Below are positions 1-9,523 of a stretch of 35,386 nt of DNA, one piece after another. This DNA comes from Verrucomicrobiota bacterium (GTDB lineage Bacteria; Verrucomicrobiota; Verrucomicrobiia; Verrucomicrobiales; Verrucomicrobiaceae). A model generated the notes under the pieces. It was not told the origin of the DNA and searched no databases. It worked only from the letters and a program-made list of their open reading frames with translations. The position numbers and the translations under genes were made by a program. The stretch is taken from assembly GCA_026397605.1 (NCBI GenBank), contig JAPLUM010000660.1, forward strand, positions 1 through 35,386, in the 5' to 3' direction. Positions within the stretch are counted from its first letter, which is position 1, and the number at the start of each line of letters is the position of its first letter.

Positions 1-2
1 CC

Positions 3-1826
3 TCACTGCTGGGCAGCTTTTGGATCGGACTCTGGTTTGACATCTTAGCCGCCTGCTATGCGGTAGTGCCGTGGTTTCTACTGACCCTACTTTTACCCGT
101 GGCACTCTGGCAGAGCAAAGCCAGCCGCTGGGTGGTCTCTGCGCTGCTGCTCATCTATGCCGTGGCCTTCATCTTTATCGGTGTCTCTGAGTGGCTCTTC
201 TGGGATGAGTTCCAGGTGCGGTTTAATTTCATCGCGGTGGATTACCTCGTCTTTACCCAGGAAGTGATGGATAACATCCGGCAGTCCTACCCGATGCCTC
301 TGATCTATGCGGGGCTAGCCGCTGTAGGCTCAGGCATCGTCTGGGCAGCCTGGAAGATCGGAGCCGTGAGCTGGGTCTGCGCGGGGGATAGCCGCTGGAA
401 AATGCGCCTGCTTCCCACCCTCGGTATTGCTGTCACCGTGGTGGGCATTTCCTATGGCTTCTCGCAGTCGCAGCTCCCGCGTTTCACCAACGAGTTCAAT
501 CGAGAGCTGGCCAAAGATGGGCCTTATGCCTTCTGCGCTGCTTTTTGGGAGAGTGAGATCGACTACGAGCGCTTCTATCTCAAACAAGACATCAAGGTCG
601 CTTTAGCACGTGCCAAAGAACTGCTCACCCTGAGCGATACACCGCCTGCTAGCGATGATCCGACTGATCTACGCCGTCTGATCAAACACGAAGGCCCTGA
701 AAAGAAGCATAACGTGGTTTTCATCTCCGTGGAGAGCCTCAGCGCTGCCTTTATGAGTCACTTCAAGGTGAACTTTAAAATGCGCTCTTACCTCACGCCA
801 AACCTCGACCGTCTGGCTGATGAGGGAATCCTCTTCACCCATCTCTACGCCACCGGCACACGCACTGTCCGTGGTTTAGAGGCTCTCACCCTCAGCGTGC
901 CACCCACACCGGGTCAATCCATCGTCTGGCGACCGAAGAACACGAATCTCTTCACCGCTGGCTCCGTCTTCCGCGCGCATGGTTACGATACCAGCTACCT
1001 GTATGGTGGAGATGCCATGTTTGATAACATGAACACCTACTTCAGCCGCAACAACTACCGCGTCATCGACCGTGGCACCAAGCCGAAGAGTGAGATCACC
1101 TTCCAAAATGCCTTGGGTGTGGCGGATGAAGATCTCTTCCGCTGGGCAGAGCAGGAGGCCGATGCCAATCATGCGGCTAACAAACCTTTCTTCATGCATG
1201 TCATGACCGTCTCCAATCACCGGCCCTTCACCTTTCCCGCCAACCGGATCGACCTACCGCAAGGCAGCCGTGATGCCGCCGTGAAGTACACCGACTGGTG
1301 CATCGGCGACTTTTTAGAAAAGGCCAAATCCAAGCCCTGGTTTGCTAATACGATCTTTGTCGTCGTGGCCGATCACTGCCATGGCAGCGCTGGCAAAGTG
1401 GAGCTAGACGTCACCAAGTATCACATCCCCTGCATCATCTGGAATCCCCAGCTCATCCAGCCGCGCTCCTATGACCGCCTCTGCAGCCAGATCGATATGG
1501 TGCCCACCCTGCTCGGCATGATGAACTGGAGCTACACCACGCGGAACTTTGGCCAAGACGTCTTCTCCCCCGGCTACACCCCGGACAAAGAGCGCATCTA
1601 CGTGTCGAACTACCAAAAGATCGCCTACATCACCCAGGGAAACTTTGCCATGCTGAAGCCCAAGCAAGAATCCACGCTCGGCAAAGTCGAACTCAAGGTC
1701 GGCAACATCACGCTTGATAAAACCGGCACCCTCAAGCACCAGCTCGATGACACCATCTCCCTCTACCAGTCCGCCTCCTGGCTCTTCCGCAATGAACATC
1801 TGGGTGCAGCAACTAACATGCCTTAG
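3..1826 (+). CDS. LTA synthase family / sulfatase-fold phosphoglycerol transferase-like membrane protein (5' truncated by window edge)
   Basis: The ORF is open upstream of the GTG at 66 to the window edge (…SLLGSFWIGLWFDILAACYAVVPWFLL…), so the true start lies outside. N-terminal TM segments are followed by a sulfatase fold: NVVFISVESLSA, TPNLDRLADEG, ATGTRTVRGLEA (nucleophile Thr region), VVADHCHG. Confidence 0.88.
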   Translation, partial: SLLGSFWIGLWFDILAACYAVVPWFLLTLLLPVALWQSKASRWVVSALLLIYAVAFIFIGVSEWLFWDEFQVRFNFIAVDYLVFTQEVMDNIRQSYPMPLIYAGLAAVGSGIVWAAWKIGAVSWVCAGDSRWKMRLLPTLGIAVTVVGISYGFSQSQLPRFTNEFNRELAKDGPYAFCAAFWESEIDYERFYLKQDIKVALARAKELLTLSDTPPASDDPTDLRRLIKHEGPEKKHNVVFISVESLSAAFMSHFKVNFKMRSYLTPNLDRLADEGILFTHLYATGTRTVRGLEALTLSVPPTPGQSIVWRPKNTNLFTAGSVFRAHGYDTSYLYGGDAMFDNMNTYFSRNNYRVIDRGTKPKSEITFQNALGVADEDLFRWAEQEADANHAANKPFFMHVMTVSNHRPFTFPANRIDLPQGSRDAAVKYTDWCIGDFLEKAKSKPWFANTIFVVVADHCHGSAGKVELDVTKYHIPCIIWNPQLIQPRSYDRLCSQIDMVPTLLGMMNWSYTTRNFGQDVFSPGYTPDKERIYVSNYQKIAYITQGNFAMLKPKQESTLGKVELKVGNITLDKTGTLKHQLDDTISLYQSASWLFRNEHLGAATNMP

Positions 1827-1841
1827 AAAGGTTAGCCAACA

Positions 1842-3146
1842 TCAAGCTGTCTGCATTCGCGCTGGCACGACGGCCTCAATAAACACGCCGTGGGGCTGGG
1901 CAGTCGTTACGCTGAGTTCACCGCCGCATTGACGGGCGCGGGCGCGCATGCCGACCATTCCGAGACTCGGAGGGGAGACAGACTCATCCAGCGGCAGGCC
2001 TTTGCCGTCATCGATGATACTCAGGCGGATGTTATTCTCCTCAAGAGCCAGCTTGATACTCACGCAGCTCGCCTCGGCATGGCGTGCGATGTTTGTCAGT
2101 GCCTCCTGAGCGATGCGGAAGAGGTGCGTTTCAGTTTCATCTGCAAAGCGGCCTGGACAAGTGCAATCGCAGTCCACCTTGATTCGCGTGCGTTGAGCAA
2201 ATTTTTCAGCCAACCAGCGCAGACCAGCTTCGAGGCCAAAATCATCAAGAATGACCGGACGGAGTAGCTGTGAGAGCTCGCGCACGTTGGCGATAGATTC
2301 ATCGACGAGGTGCAGGCAATCGGTGCGGAGTGAATCGAGATCGTGGGTACTGCCTCGCGTCAGATTGGAGCGCACTGCTGCGAGTGATTGGCCCAGCTCG
2401 TCATGCAGCTCATGGGAAAAGCGCCGCGCGGCCTCTTCCTGCGTTTGCAGCATGTGCCAGGAGACGCGGTTCAGCTCATCCGATTGCCAGCGGATTCGCT
2501 GGAGGCTTTTGCGAGTGAAGCCGACTGTCAGCAGCGCACAAATCAACGCGAGGATGAAACTGGAGCCTAGGAGCAACGCGGCGTCATCACCCAAATCCTG
2601 CGATTGCTGCTCGATCTGGCGCTCCGCAGCGGCAAGCCGGTCAGAGCTGGCCTTGATGAGTTTGGTCACTAGATCGACGACATGATCATGATGCTTGAAC
2701 AAAGATTCCAAATTCTCGCGAGAAACGGCGGCCCGCTTTTCTAAGACGCGATGAGCTTCATCTGTGAAGGCTCTTACGCTGGATTCCAAATCGAGCCACA
2801 GTTCCTGGCCAACAGCTTCCTGGGCCTCGCTGGAGAGACGCGCGAGCTGCTTGTCGCTCCTATCAAGATCCCGCAGCAGCAAGGCATGGTCCGGCGGCTG
2901 CGGATGAAACTGCGCTAGTTGATGCAGCACCTCCGTCATCGTATTTTCCTCCATTTGCACGTCATGCACGAGGCGGGCGATGAGGAGCTGGTCACGCGCC
3001 AGCGCCGCCACGCTACTGCGGATGCGCTGGCTCTGCCGCACGGCGATGAGTCCCGCCGCGCCAAGTAGCATCATGACCAATAGGAAACCCAGTGCCAGCA
3101 CACGCAGCACATTGCTCTCGGTGATGCGGAGGAAGGAGAAGCGCAT
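1842..3146 (-). CDS. Sensor histidine kinase, NarL/NreB-type (HisKA_3 + HATPase_c)
   Basis: N-terminal TM, ~150-aa periplasmic helical region, second TM, then FSHELHDELGQSLAAVRSNL (HisKA_3 H-box) and ETHLFRIAQEALTNIARHAEA / DDGKGLP / LGMVGMRARA (ATPase). Confidence 0.92.
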   Translation of the reverse strand: MRFSFLRITESNVLRVLALGFLLVMMLLGAAGLIAVRQSQRIRSSVAALARDQLLIARLVHDVQMEENTMTEVLHQLAQFHPQPPDHALLLRDLDRSDKQLARLSSEAQEAVGQELWLDLESSVRAFTDEAHRVLEKRAAVSRENLESLFKHHDHVVDLVTKLIKASSDRLAAAERQIEQQSQDLGDDAALLLGSSFILALICALLTVGFTRKSLQRIRWQSDELNRVSWHMLQTQEEAARRFSHELHDELGQSLAAVRSNLTRGSTHDLDSLRTDCLHLVDESIANVRELSQLLRPVILDDFGLEAGLRWLAEKFAQRTRIKVDCDCTCPGRFADETETHLFRIAQEALTNIARHAEASCVSIKLALEENNIRLSIIDDGKGLPLDESVSPPSLGMVGMRARARQCGGELSVTTAQPHGVFIEAVVPARMQTA

Positions 3147-3155
3147 AACGAAAGG

Positions 3156-3797
3156 TCAGTCGATGAGGCCATTGCGAATGGCAAAGCGCACCAGCTCGCC
3201 GATGGAGTGCAGGTTCAGCTTTTCCATGATGCGTCCGCGGTGCGCCTCGACGGTGTAAACGCTCAAATTGAGCGAGGTGGCGATCTCTTTGTTCGTCCTG
3301 CTCTCGGCAATCATTTGCAGCACCTCACGCTCACGCGGTGAAAGCAGATCTATGGGATTGGTGACGTGTTTTCGGTAGTCATCGAGCACGGCGTCGCTGA
3401 CTTCGGGACTGAGCCAGCCTTTTCCGACGGCCACGGCACGCACCGCGGCGAGGAAGTCCTTTTCATCGCAATCCTTGAGCAGGTAACCCTTTGCTCCAGC
3501 ACGCAGCATCTCACGCACATAGACGCCATCTTTCTGCATGCTAAGGGCGAGGATACGCGTCTTTGGCAGCATCTTCGTGATCTGCCGAGCGGCCTCAATG
3601 CCATTGAGCTCCGGCATCGTTACATCCATCACTACCAAATCTGGCGTAAGTTTTTCTGCCATCTCGACGGCTTCACGGCCATTCGACGCCTCACCAACGA
3701 CTTCCATGTCCCACTGCGCAGCGAGTAGTGCCCGAAAGCCGCTGCGCACAATGCTGTGATCATCAGCGAGAAGGATACGAGTTTGTTTGGCGGCCAT
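3156..3797 (-). CDS. Response regulator, NarL/FixJ family (REC + LuxR HTH)
   Basis: MAAKQTRILLADDHSIVRSGFRALL…DLVVMDVTMPELNG…LSPREREVLQMIAESRTNKEIATSLNLSVYTVEAHRGRIMEKL. Start placed at ATG 3797. Lies 9 bp upstream of the histidine kinase on the same strand. Confidence 0.93.
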   Translation of the reverse strand: MAAKQTRILLADDHSIVRSGFRALLAAQWDMEVVGEASNGREAVEMAEKLTPDLVVMDVTMPELNGIEAARQITKMLPKTRILALSMQKDGVYVREMLRAGAKGYLLKDCDEKDFLAAVRAVAVGKGWLSPEVSDAVLDDYRKHVTNPIDLLSPREREVLQMIAESRTNKEIATSLNLSVYTVEAHRGRIMEKLNLHSIGELVRFAIRNGLID

Positions 3798-3930
3798 GTA
3801 ACCGAAACGTAGGTCGCATGGCGCAAAGCGCAAAAGATCAAAGGAAAAATCCCCGCTGGAGATCGGCCAGACATTTTGAGAACCGGATGGATTCAAGCAT
3901 GAGTTGTCATTCACCTGCGCCACTCGATTT

Positions 3931-3949
3931 TATCATCACCGTGACGATA
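3931..3949. promoter_or_regulatory. Operator-like inverted repeat TATCATCAC-c-GTGACGATA in a divergent intergenic region
   Basis: 9-bp arms, one mismatched pair, 1-bp centre, between the divergent starts at 3797 (-) and 4158 (+). Confidence 0.45.
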
Positions 3950-4157
3950 GGCCCCTCCCTTTCCTTTATCCTCGTCTTTGTAATTGTGTGGAATATTTCG
4001 GTCGCGACGCTTTGGGCTTCAAGGCCTGAAACCGCTTCTCAGCAGCCGTCCGTTGCCTGCCAAAAGAAACTCACAGGACGAAGAATATCAGGATTATCCA
4101 AAGCCTATGCCTGTACCTTGCATGTTCAGCGGCGTTTCTTTCTGTATGCTTCGTCAG

Positions 4158-7085
4158 ATGTTGAAAATTTTGCTACCACTCTTCATAGCTACCGCTGCTC
4201 AGGCAGAGGCGGTCAGCTTTAGCCGTGAGGTGTTGCCGCTGCTTTCGGACAACTGCCTTGCCTGCCACGGTCAGGATGAAGGGCATCGCAAAGCCGATCT
4301 GCGGCTCGATACGCAGGAAGGCGCGCGTGAGGCCATCCAATCGGGCGATCTCATTGCTCGCATTATTTCCGATGATCCTGAGGAGATCATGCCGCCGCCA
4401 AAGTCGCATAAACCCAAGCTAAGCAGCGAGCAGATCACCACGCTGAAGCGCTGGATCGCGGAAGGTGCCAAGTGGGGCAAGCATTGGTCTTTTGAAAAGC
4501 CTGTCAAACTGCCCACGCAGGGAAATGCAGTGGATTTCTTCGTGAAAGCCAAGCTCGCTTCCAAAGGCCTGACGCTTTCCAAACCTGCAGCCCCGCATAC
4601 GCTGAAACGGCGACTGTCGTTTGATCTCACGGGGTTGCCACCCTCACCCGATCAAACGGTTGATAGCCTTTTGGCCTCGCCGCACTTTGGCGAGCGCATG
4701 GCCATGTGGTGGCTGGATGCAGCGCGTTATTCGGACACGGATGGCTTCCAATCCGATGCCACGCGCACCAATTGGGCCTGGCGGGATTACGTGGTCGAGT
4801 CCTTCAATGCGAACAAACCTTTCGATCAGTTCACGCTGGAGCAGTTCGCGGGTGATTTGCTGCCGAATGCCACGCCCGAGCAAAGAATCGCGACGTGCTT
4901 TCATCGCAATCACATGACCAATGGCGAAGGGGGTCGCGACAAGGAGGAGTCGCGAATCGATTACGTCATCGACCGCGTGAACACGATGGGCACCGTCTGG
5001 CTTGGACTCACACTCGGCTGCACACAGTGCCACTCCCATAAGTTCGATCCCATCACGCACTCGGACTACTACAGCCTGAATGCGTTCTTTAACAGCATCG
5101 ACGAAGACGGTGCCGCTGGCACGGCTGCGAAGCCCTATCTGAGCTATCAATCACCGCATGCCAAGCGCGCTGTCACGGAGGCGCAGCAGCTCGTCGATCA
5201 GCGCAAGCCCATCGAGGTCAAGGCACGTCAGGAAGCAGAGAAACCTTTCGCGAAATGGCTCAGTGATCGTCAAAACGACGTGAAGGCTGATTTCCAAGCA
5301 TGGCATGTTGTGCGTGGCCTTCTGGAGTCTCAGGAAGGAACTAAGCTGGCTCAAGATAAACACGCCGTCGTCAGCGCCAGTGGCCCGAATCCAAAGCAAG
5401 ACGACTATCGGCTCATAGCGCCGATCAAACTGCCGCGCATCACTGGTTTGAAGCTCGAAGTGCTGCCGCAAGGCGGCGTGCTCTCTCGCGGTAAGACGGG
5501 CGAATTCATCCTCACCGACATCAAGGTGCAAGTGCGGAGTCAGGGCAGCTCGCAGATCCGCGACATCCTCGTGAAAGGTGCTGTGGCGGATACAAAGGTC
5601 GAAGGCAAAGCGCGAGAGTATGGCGACGTGAAAGGCACGCTCGACGATGATCCGCGCAATGGCTGGACCACCAAAGGCTTCCCCAAAGATCAGCCACACA
5701 CGGCGCATTATGCTTTGGCCGAGCCACTGGTCCTGGAGAGCGATGAGCAGCTCATCTTCGAGCTGCGCCAGCGCTCCACCGATGGCGATGCCAACATCGC
5801 CAAGTTCCGACTTTCCGCATCCGATCAACCTGGGCCAGCCGTGCGTGAGCTTGCTTCTTCACCTCTCGAACAACTCGCCAAAGGTCAAATCGAGCGAGAT
5901 CGGCTTATGGCGCAGTTTCTCGAAGACCACGCGCCGTATCAAGTGGCCAAGGCATCGCTCGACCGCGCCACGGCGCAGCTCAAAGAAGTCACCACTGCCG
6001 CAGGCAAACTGAACGTCATGGTCCTCGCCGAGCGCAAAGAGCCACGCGATACGCATGTGCTGGTTCGTGGCGTTTGGGATAAAAAAGGCGATGTCGTGAA
6101 GCGTGACGTGCCTGCCGCCATTGCGCCCTGGCCTGCGGAACTCACAAGGGATCGCTTGGGTCTCGCAAGGTGGCTGACCTCAAAGGACAACCCGCTCACG
6201 GCCCGTGTGTTCGTCAACAATCTCTGGCAGATGTTCTTCGGCGCAGGGCTCGTGCGCACGCCGGATGATTTTGGTCTTCAAGGCCAGCGTCCGACGCATC
6301 CTGAGTTGCTTGATTGGCTCGCCGTGGATTTTATGGAGAGCGGCTGGGATGTGAAGCAGCTGATTAAGACCATCGTGACGAGTGAGACTTACCAGCAGAG
6401 TTCTGAGTTCGTCGTTCGGGGTTCATCGCTTTCTGGAAGCGCTCCTGACGGGCTAAAGCCCGAACTACAAACGGATGCCTCGAATCTCCTGCTCTCACGC
6501 GGCCCGCGTTTCCGTTTACCTGCCTGGATGCTGCGTGATGCGGCGCTCGCAGCGTCTGGTTTGCTGAATCCAGCGCTCGGTGGACCGCCTGTGCGTCCAC
6601 ATCAACCCGAAGGCGTGTGGGAAGAGATCTTCATGGGGCGGCTCACCTATGCACCCAGCCAGGGAGCCGCTCAGCATCGACGCACCCTGTATGCTTTTTG
6701 GCGCCGCAGCATCGCGCCGACGTTCTTGTTCGACAGCGCCCAGCGTCGCGTGTGTGAAGTGTCGATGACACGCACCAACACACCGCTGCAAGCACTCACG
6801 CTCTTGAACGACGAAACCATGATGGAAGCCGCACAAGCACTGGCCAAGCGCATGTTGGCCACCAAAAGTGAGGGCCGGCTTCAACAGCTCTATGAGGCCG
6901 TCTTAGACCGTCAAGCCAGCCCGCAGGAGCTTGCCGTGCTTCAGCGTGAACTCGACCGCGCTTTGAGTTATTACCAGACTCATCCGAGCGACGCGGCGAA
7001 ACTCCAATCCACGCCCGAACTCGCTGCACACACCCTGATCGCCAGTTTAGTGCTCAACCTCGACGAAGCCATCACCCATGAGTGA
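4158..7085 (+). CDS. PSCyt1 (cytochrome c-like) / DUF1549 / DUF1553 (PSD1) domain protein, secreted
   Basis: Likely start MLKILLPLFIATAAQAEA (signal peptide). CLACH and CTQCH heme-type CxxCH motifs; RLSFDLTGLPPSP, WWLDAARYSDTDGFQ (DUF1549); NPLTARVFVNNLWQMFFG…RGPRFRLPAWMLRDAALAASGLL (DUF1553). Confidence 0.92.
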   Translation: MLKILLPLFIATAAQAEAVSFSREVLPLLSDNCLACHGQDEGHRKADLRLDTQEGAREAIQSGDLIARIISDDPEEIMPPPKSHKPKLSSEQITTLKRWIAEGAKWGKHWSFEKPVKLPTQGNAVDFFVKAKLASKGLTLSKPAAPHTLKRRLSFDLTGLPPSPDQTVDSLLASPHFGERMAMWWLDAARYSDTDGFQSDATRTNWAWRDYVVESFNANKPFDQFTLEQFAGDLLPNATPEQRIATCFHRNHMTNGEGGRDKEESRIDYVIDRVNTMGTVWLGLTLGCTQCHSHKFDPITHSDYYSLNAFFNSIDEDGAAGTAAKPYLSYQSPHAKRAVTEAQQLVDQRKPIEVKARQEAEKPFAKWLSDRQNDVKADFQAWHVVRGLLESQEGTKLAQDKHAVVSASGPNPKQDDYRLIAPIKLPRITGLKLEVLPQGGVLSRGKTGEFILTDIKVQVRSQGSSQIRDILVKGAVADTKVEGKAREYGDVKGTLDDDPRNGWTTKGFPKDQPHTAHYALAEPLVLESDEQLIFELRQRSTDGDANIAKFRLSASDQPGPAVRELASSPLEQLAKGQIERDRLMAQFLEDHAPYQVAKASLDRATAQLKEVTTAAGKLNVMVLAERKEPRDTHVLVRGVWDKKGDVVKRDVPAAIAPWPAELTRDRLGLARWLTSKDNPLTARVFVNNLWQMFFGAGLVRTPDDFGLQGQRPTHPELLDWLAVDFMESGWDVKQLIKTIVTSETYQQSSEFVVRGSSLSGSAPDGLKPELQTDASNLLLSRGPRFRLPAWMLRDAALAASGLLNPALGGPPVRPHQPEGVWEEIFMGRLTYAPSQGAAQHRRTLYAFWRRSIAPTFLFDSAQRRVCEVSMTRTNTPLQALTLLNDETMMEAAQALAKRMLATKSEGRLQQLYEAVLDRQASPQELAVLQRELDRALSYYQTHPSDAAKLQSTPELAAHTLIASLVLNLDEAITHE
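6414..6465. repeat. REP/MITE-like structured element inside the DUF1553-domain CDS
   Basis: Terminal inverted repeats GTTCGGG (6414-6420) / CCCGAAC (6459-6465). Internal hairpins CGCTT-tctgg-AAGCG (6427-6441) and CGGGCT-aa-AGCCCG (6449-6462). Confidence 0.55.
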
Positions 7086-8499
7086 ATCATCCCTCCGCAC
7101 CACACGCCGCTACTTCCTCGGCCAATGCACTGGCGTTTCTGTAGGTGCGATGGCGCTGCATGCAATGGGTCAGCAGGAGTCTGTTGGGCTGCCGCAGTTA
7201 CCACATTTTGCAGCCAAGGCAAAACGGGTGATCTTCCTCACGCAGTCCGGTGGGCCATCGCAGTTGGAGTTGTTTGATCACAAACCAGGGCTCATGCAGT
7301 GGGCAGGTAAAGAGTTGCCCGAGTCGGTGCGCCAGGGTCAGCGACTCACGACGATGACCTCCGGCCAAAAGCAGCTCATCCTACCAGGCATCACGAAATT
7401 TTCCCGCCATGGACAGAGCGGCGCGACCGTCAGCGAGTGGCTTCCGCATACTGGTGAGGTGGCGGATGACCTGTGCTTCATCAAGTCGATGACAACCGAT
7501 CAAATCAATCACGCGCCAGCGATGACGCAGTTTTTGACCGGACACCAACTTCCCGGCAGACCGAGCATGGGCGCATGGATCAGTTACGGCCTGGGCAGCA
7601 TGAATCGTAACCTGCCGGACTACCTCGTGCTCATCTCCAAGATGCAGCGTCCGAGCGATCAACCGCTCTACGATCACTATTGGGGCAGCGGTTTTTTACC
7701 TTCGCGTTATCAAGGAGTGAAGCTGCGCAATTCAAAGGACCCTGTGCTCTATCTAACCGATCCCGAGGGCCTCCCGCGTCATCTGCGCCGAGGCATGCTG
7801 GATGGGCTGGCGGAGCTGAATCAAATGCGCTTTGAACAAACGCATGATCCTGAGATCACCACGCGCATCCGCCAGTATGAGATGGCTTATCGCATGCAGG
7901 CGAGTGTGCCTGAGCTAACAGACCTGAGCGACGAACCGGATCATGTTTTCGACATGTATGGTCCAGATTCACGGCGTGCGGGAAGTTACGCGGCGAACTG
8001 CATCCTTGCACGGCGGCTGGCCGAGCGTGGCGTGCGTTTCATCCAGCTTTTTCATCCTGATTGGGATCATCACAGTCGTCTACCGAGCTGGTGCAGTGCG
8101 CGTTGTCGCGATACCGATCAACCCAGTGCGGCCTTGATCAAAGACTTGAAGCAACGCGGCATGTTGGATGAAACCCTCATCATCTGGGGTGGTGAATTCG
8201 GTCGTGGTGTCGCTGGCCAAGGCAAATGGGACAGCCCCGAAGCTGGACGCGATCATCACCCTCGCTGCTTCACGATGTGGATGGCCGGTGGCGGTGTGAA
8301 ACACGGCACGACGTATGGCGCAACGGACGACTTCAGCTACAACGTTGCCGAAAAGCCAGTCCATGTGCGCGACCTACACGCCACGGTCATGCATCAACTC
8401 GGCATCGACCACGAACGCTTCACCTTCCGATCCCAGGGCCTCGACTTCCGCCTCACCGGCGTGGAGCCGAGTCAGGTGGTGAAAGACGTTCTCGCATGA
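7078..8499 (+). CDS. DUF1501 domain-containing protein, Tat-exported
   Basis: Start overlaps the stop of the upstream gene by 8 nt. TTRRYFLGQ twin-arginine motif; VIFLTQSGGPSQLELFDHKP; IIWGGEFGRGVAGQ…GRDHHPRCFTMWMAGGGVKHG. Confidence 0.93.
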   Translation: MSESSLRTTRRYFLGQCTGVSVGAMALHAMGQQESVGLPQLPHFAAKAKRVIFLTQSGGPSQLELFDHKPGLMQWAGKELPESVRQGQRLTTMTSGQKQLILPGITKFSRHGQSGATVSEWLPHTGEVADDLCFIKSMTTDQINHAPAMTQFLTGHQLPGRPSMGAWISYGLGSMNRNLPDYLVLISKMQRPSDQPLYDHYWGSGFLPSRYQGVKLRNSKDPVLYLTDPEGLPRHLRRGMLDGLAELNQMRFEQTHDPEITTRIRQYEMAYRMQASVPELTDLSDEPDHVFDMYGPDSRRAGSYAANCILARRLAERGVRFIQLFHPDWDHHSRLPSWCSARCRDTDQPSAALIKDLKQRGMLDETLIIWGGEFGRGVAGQGKWDSPEAGRDHHPRCFTMWMAGGGVKHGTTYGATDDFSYNVAEKPVHVRDLHATVMHQLGIDHERFTFRSQGLDFRLTGVEPSQVVKDVLA

Positions 8500-8514
8500 T
8501 GCAGACGGTCACGC

Positions 8515-9429
8515 CTACAAGCCAAACGCTGTATCCATCTCTGCGGAGACACCTTTGAGGTATTCCAAATCACCGCTGCTGACTTCGGCAGCCAGCCAGC
8601 CGTGAAAGTTGATCTCCAGGAGAGCCTTTCGCACGTCAGCGTAATCGATATCACCCTGGCCGATGGGAGTGAATTTGTTTTCGGCGCGTGAGAAGCCTTT
8701 CACGTCCAGCTTCAGCACGCGATGACCGAGCTGGCGGATCCAGTCGCCCATGCTGCCGTACTTCCAGTGATTGCCGATATCGAACTGCATTCCCACCCAA
8801 GGCGAGCGGAACTCATCTACATACTTCACAAACTTGTCCGCTTTTTGATCGCTGCCGCCGCTGTGGTCATAGCAAAACTGGTTCCACACATTTTCGATCA
8901 CGATCTGCACACCCAGCTCTGCCGCTAAAGGCACAGCCTTGGCGATGTTTTCCACGCTGCGCGACCAGATCTCATTCTCGGGACCGTCCTCCCCCTTGCC
9001 CACAACGAGTAGCACGCTGTGCCCACCTACCTCGCGGGTATCACGCAGAGCTTGCTGGAGGTTTTGCAGCGCCTTTGCCCGCGTCGCGGCATCTGGGCTG
9101 GTGTGGCGGATGCCCCAATGCTCACCGCACACACTGCCATCCACAGGCAGGCCAGATTCAGCGATGGCTTTTTTCGTCTCTGCCACATTATTTCCAGGAA
9201 AGCCCATCTCCACTCCTTTGAAGCCCGCTTCCTTTGCGATCTTGAATTTCTCCGTGAGATCTGCCCCACTTTTGATCATGCCTACTTTAAGCGTTTTATA
9301 AAGTCGGCCCGCAAGCGCATCGGATACATTAGGAGCCGCGAAGGCCTGACGAAGTGGAAGCGCAGCTCCTGTGGCGAGGATCGAAGCATGACGAAGAAAC
9401 TGACGACGATTGGAGAAAGAGGATGGCAT
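8515..9429 (-). CDS. Sugar phosphate isomerase/epimerase-like TIM-barrel protein, Tat-exported
   Basis: MPSSFSNRRQFLRHASILATGAALPLRQAFA (Tat signal), AGFKGVEMGFPG, IVIENVWNQF, GMQFDIGNHW, GDIDYADVRKALLEINFHGWLAAEVSSGD. The longer ORF start (9633) is unlikely because it overlaps the 3' end of the neighbouring gene; starts at 9459/9465 also possible. Confidence 0.85.
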   Translation of the reverse strand: MPSSFSNRRQFLRHASILATGAALPLRQAFAAPNVSDALAGRLYKTLKVGMIKSGADLTEKFKIAKEAGFKGVEMGFPGNNVAETKKAIAESGLPVDGSVCGEHWGIRHTSPDAATRAKALQNLQQALRDTREVGGHSVLLVVGKGEDGPENEIWSRSVENIAKAVPLAAELGVQIVIENVWNQFCYDHSGGSDQKADKFVKYVDEFRSPWVGMQFDIGNHWKYGSMGDWIRQLGHRVLKLDVKGFSRAENKFTPIGQGDIDYADVRKALLEINFHGWLAAEVSSGDLEYLKGVSAEMDTAFGL

Positions 9430-9523
9430 GGCAGCACTACTACGTGAACAACCTTTCATCTTCATCAGCCATTTACCGCCAACTCTTAAAAAGTCCGGCA
9501 TTGCAGGCTCTTTGTCGGCATCC

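Noticed and set aside
3984-4157. N-terminal 58-aa extension of the PSCyt ORF
   Set aside because: Extension lacks signal-peptide character and covers the operator-like region; ATG at 4158 starts a clear signal peptide.
5151-5828. 225-aa minus-strand ORF
   Set aside because: Lies antisense inside the strongly supported PSCyt/DUF1549 gene; low-complexity shadow ORF without family motifs.
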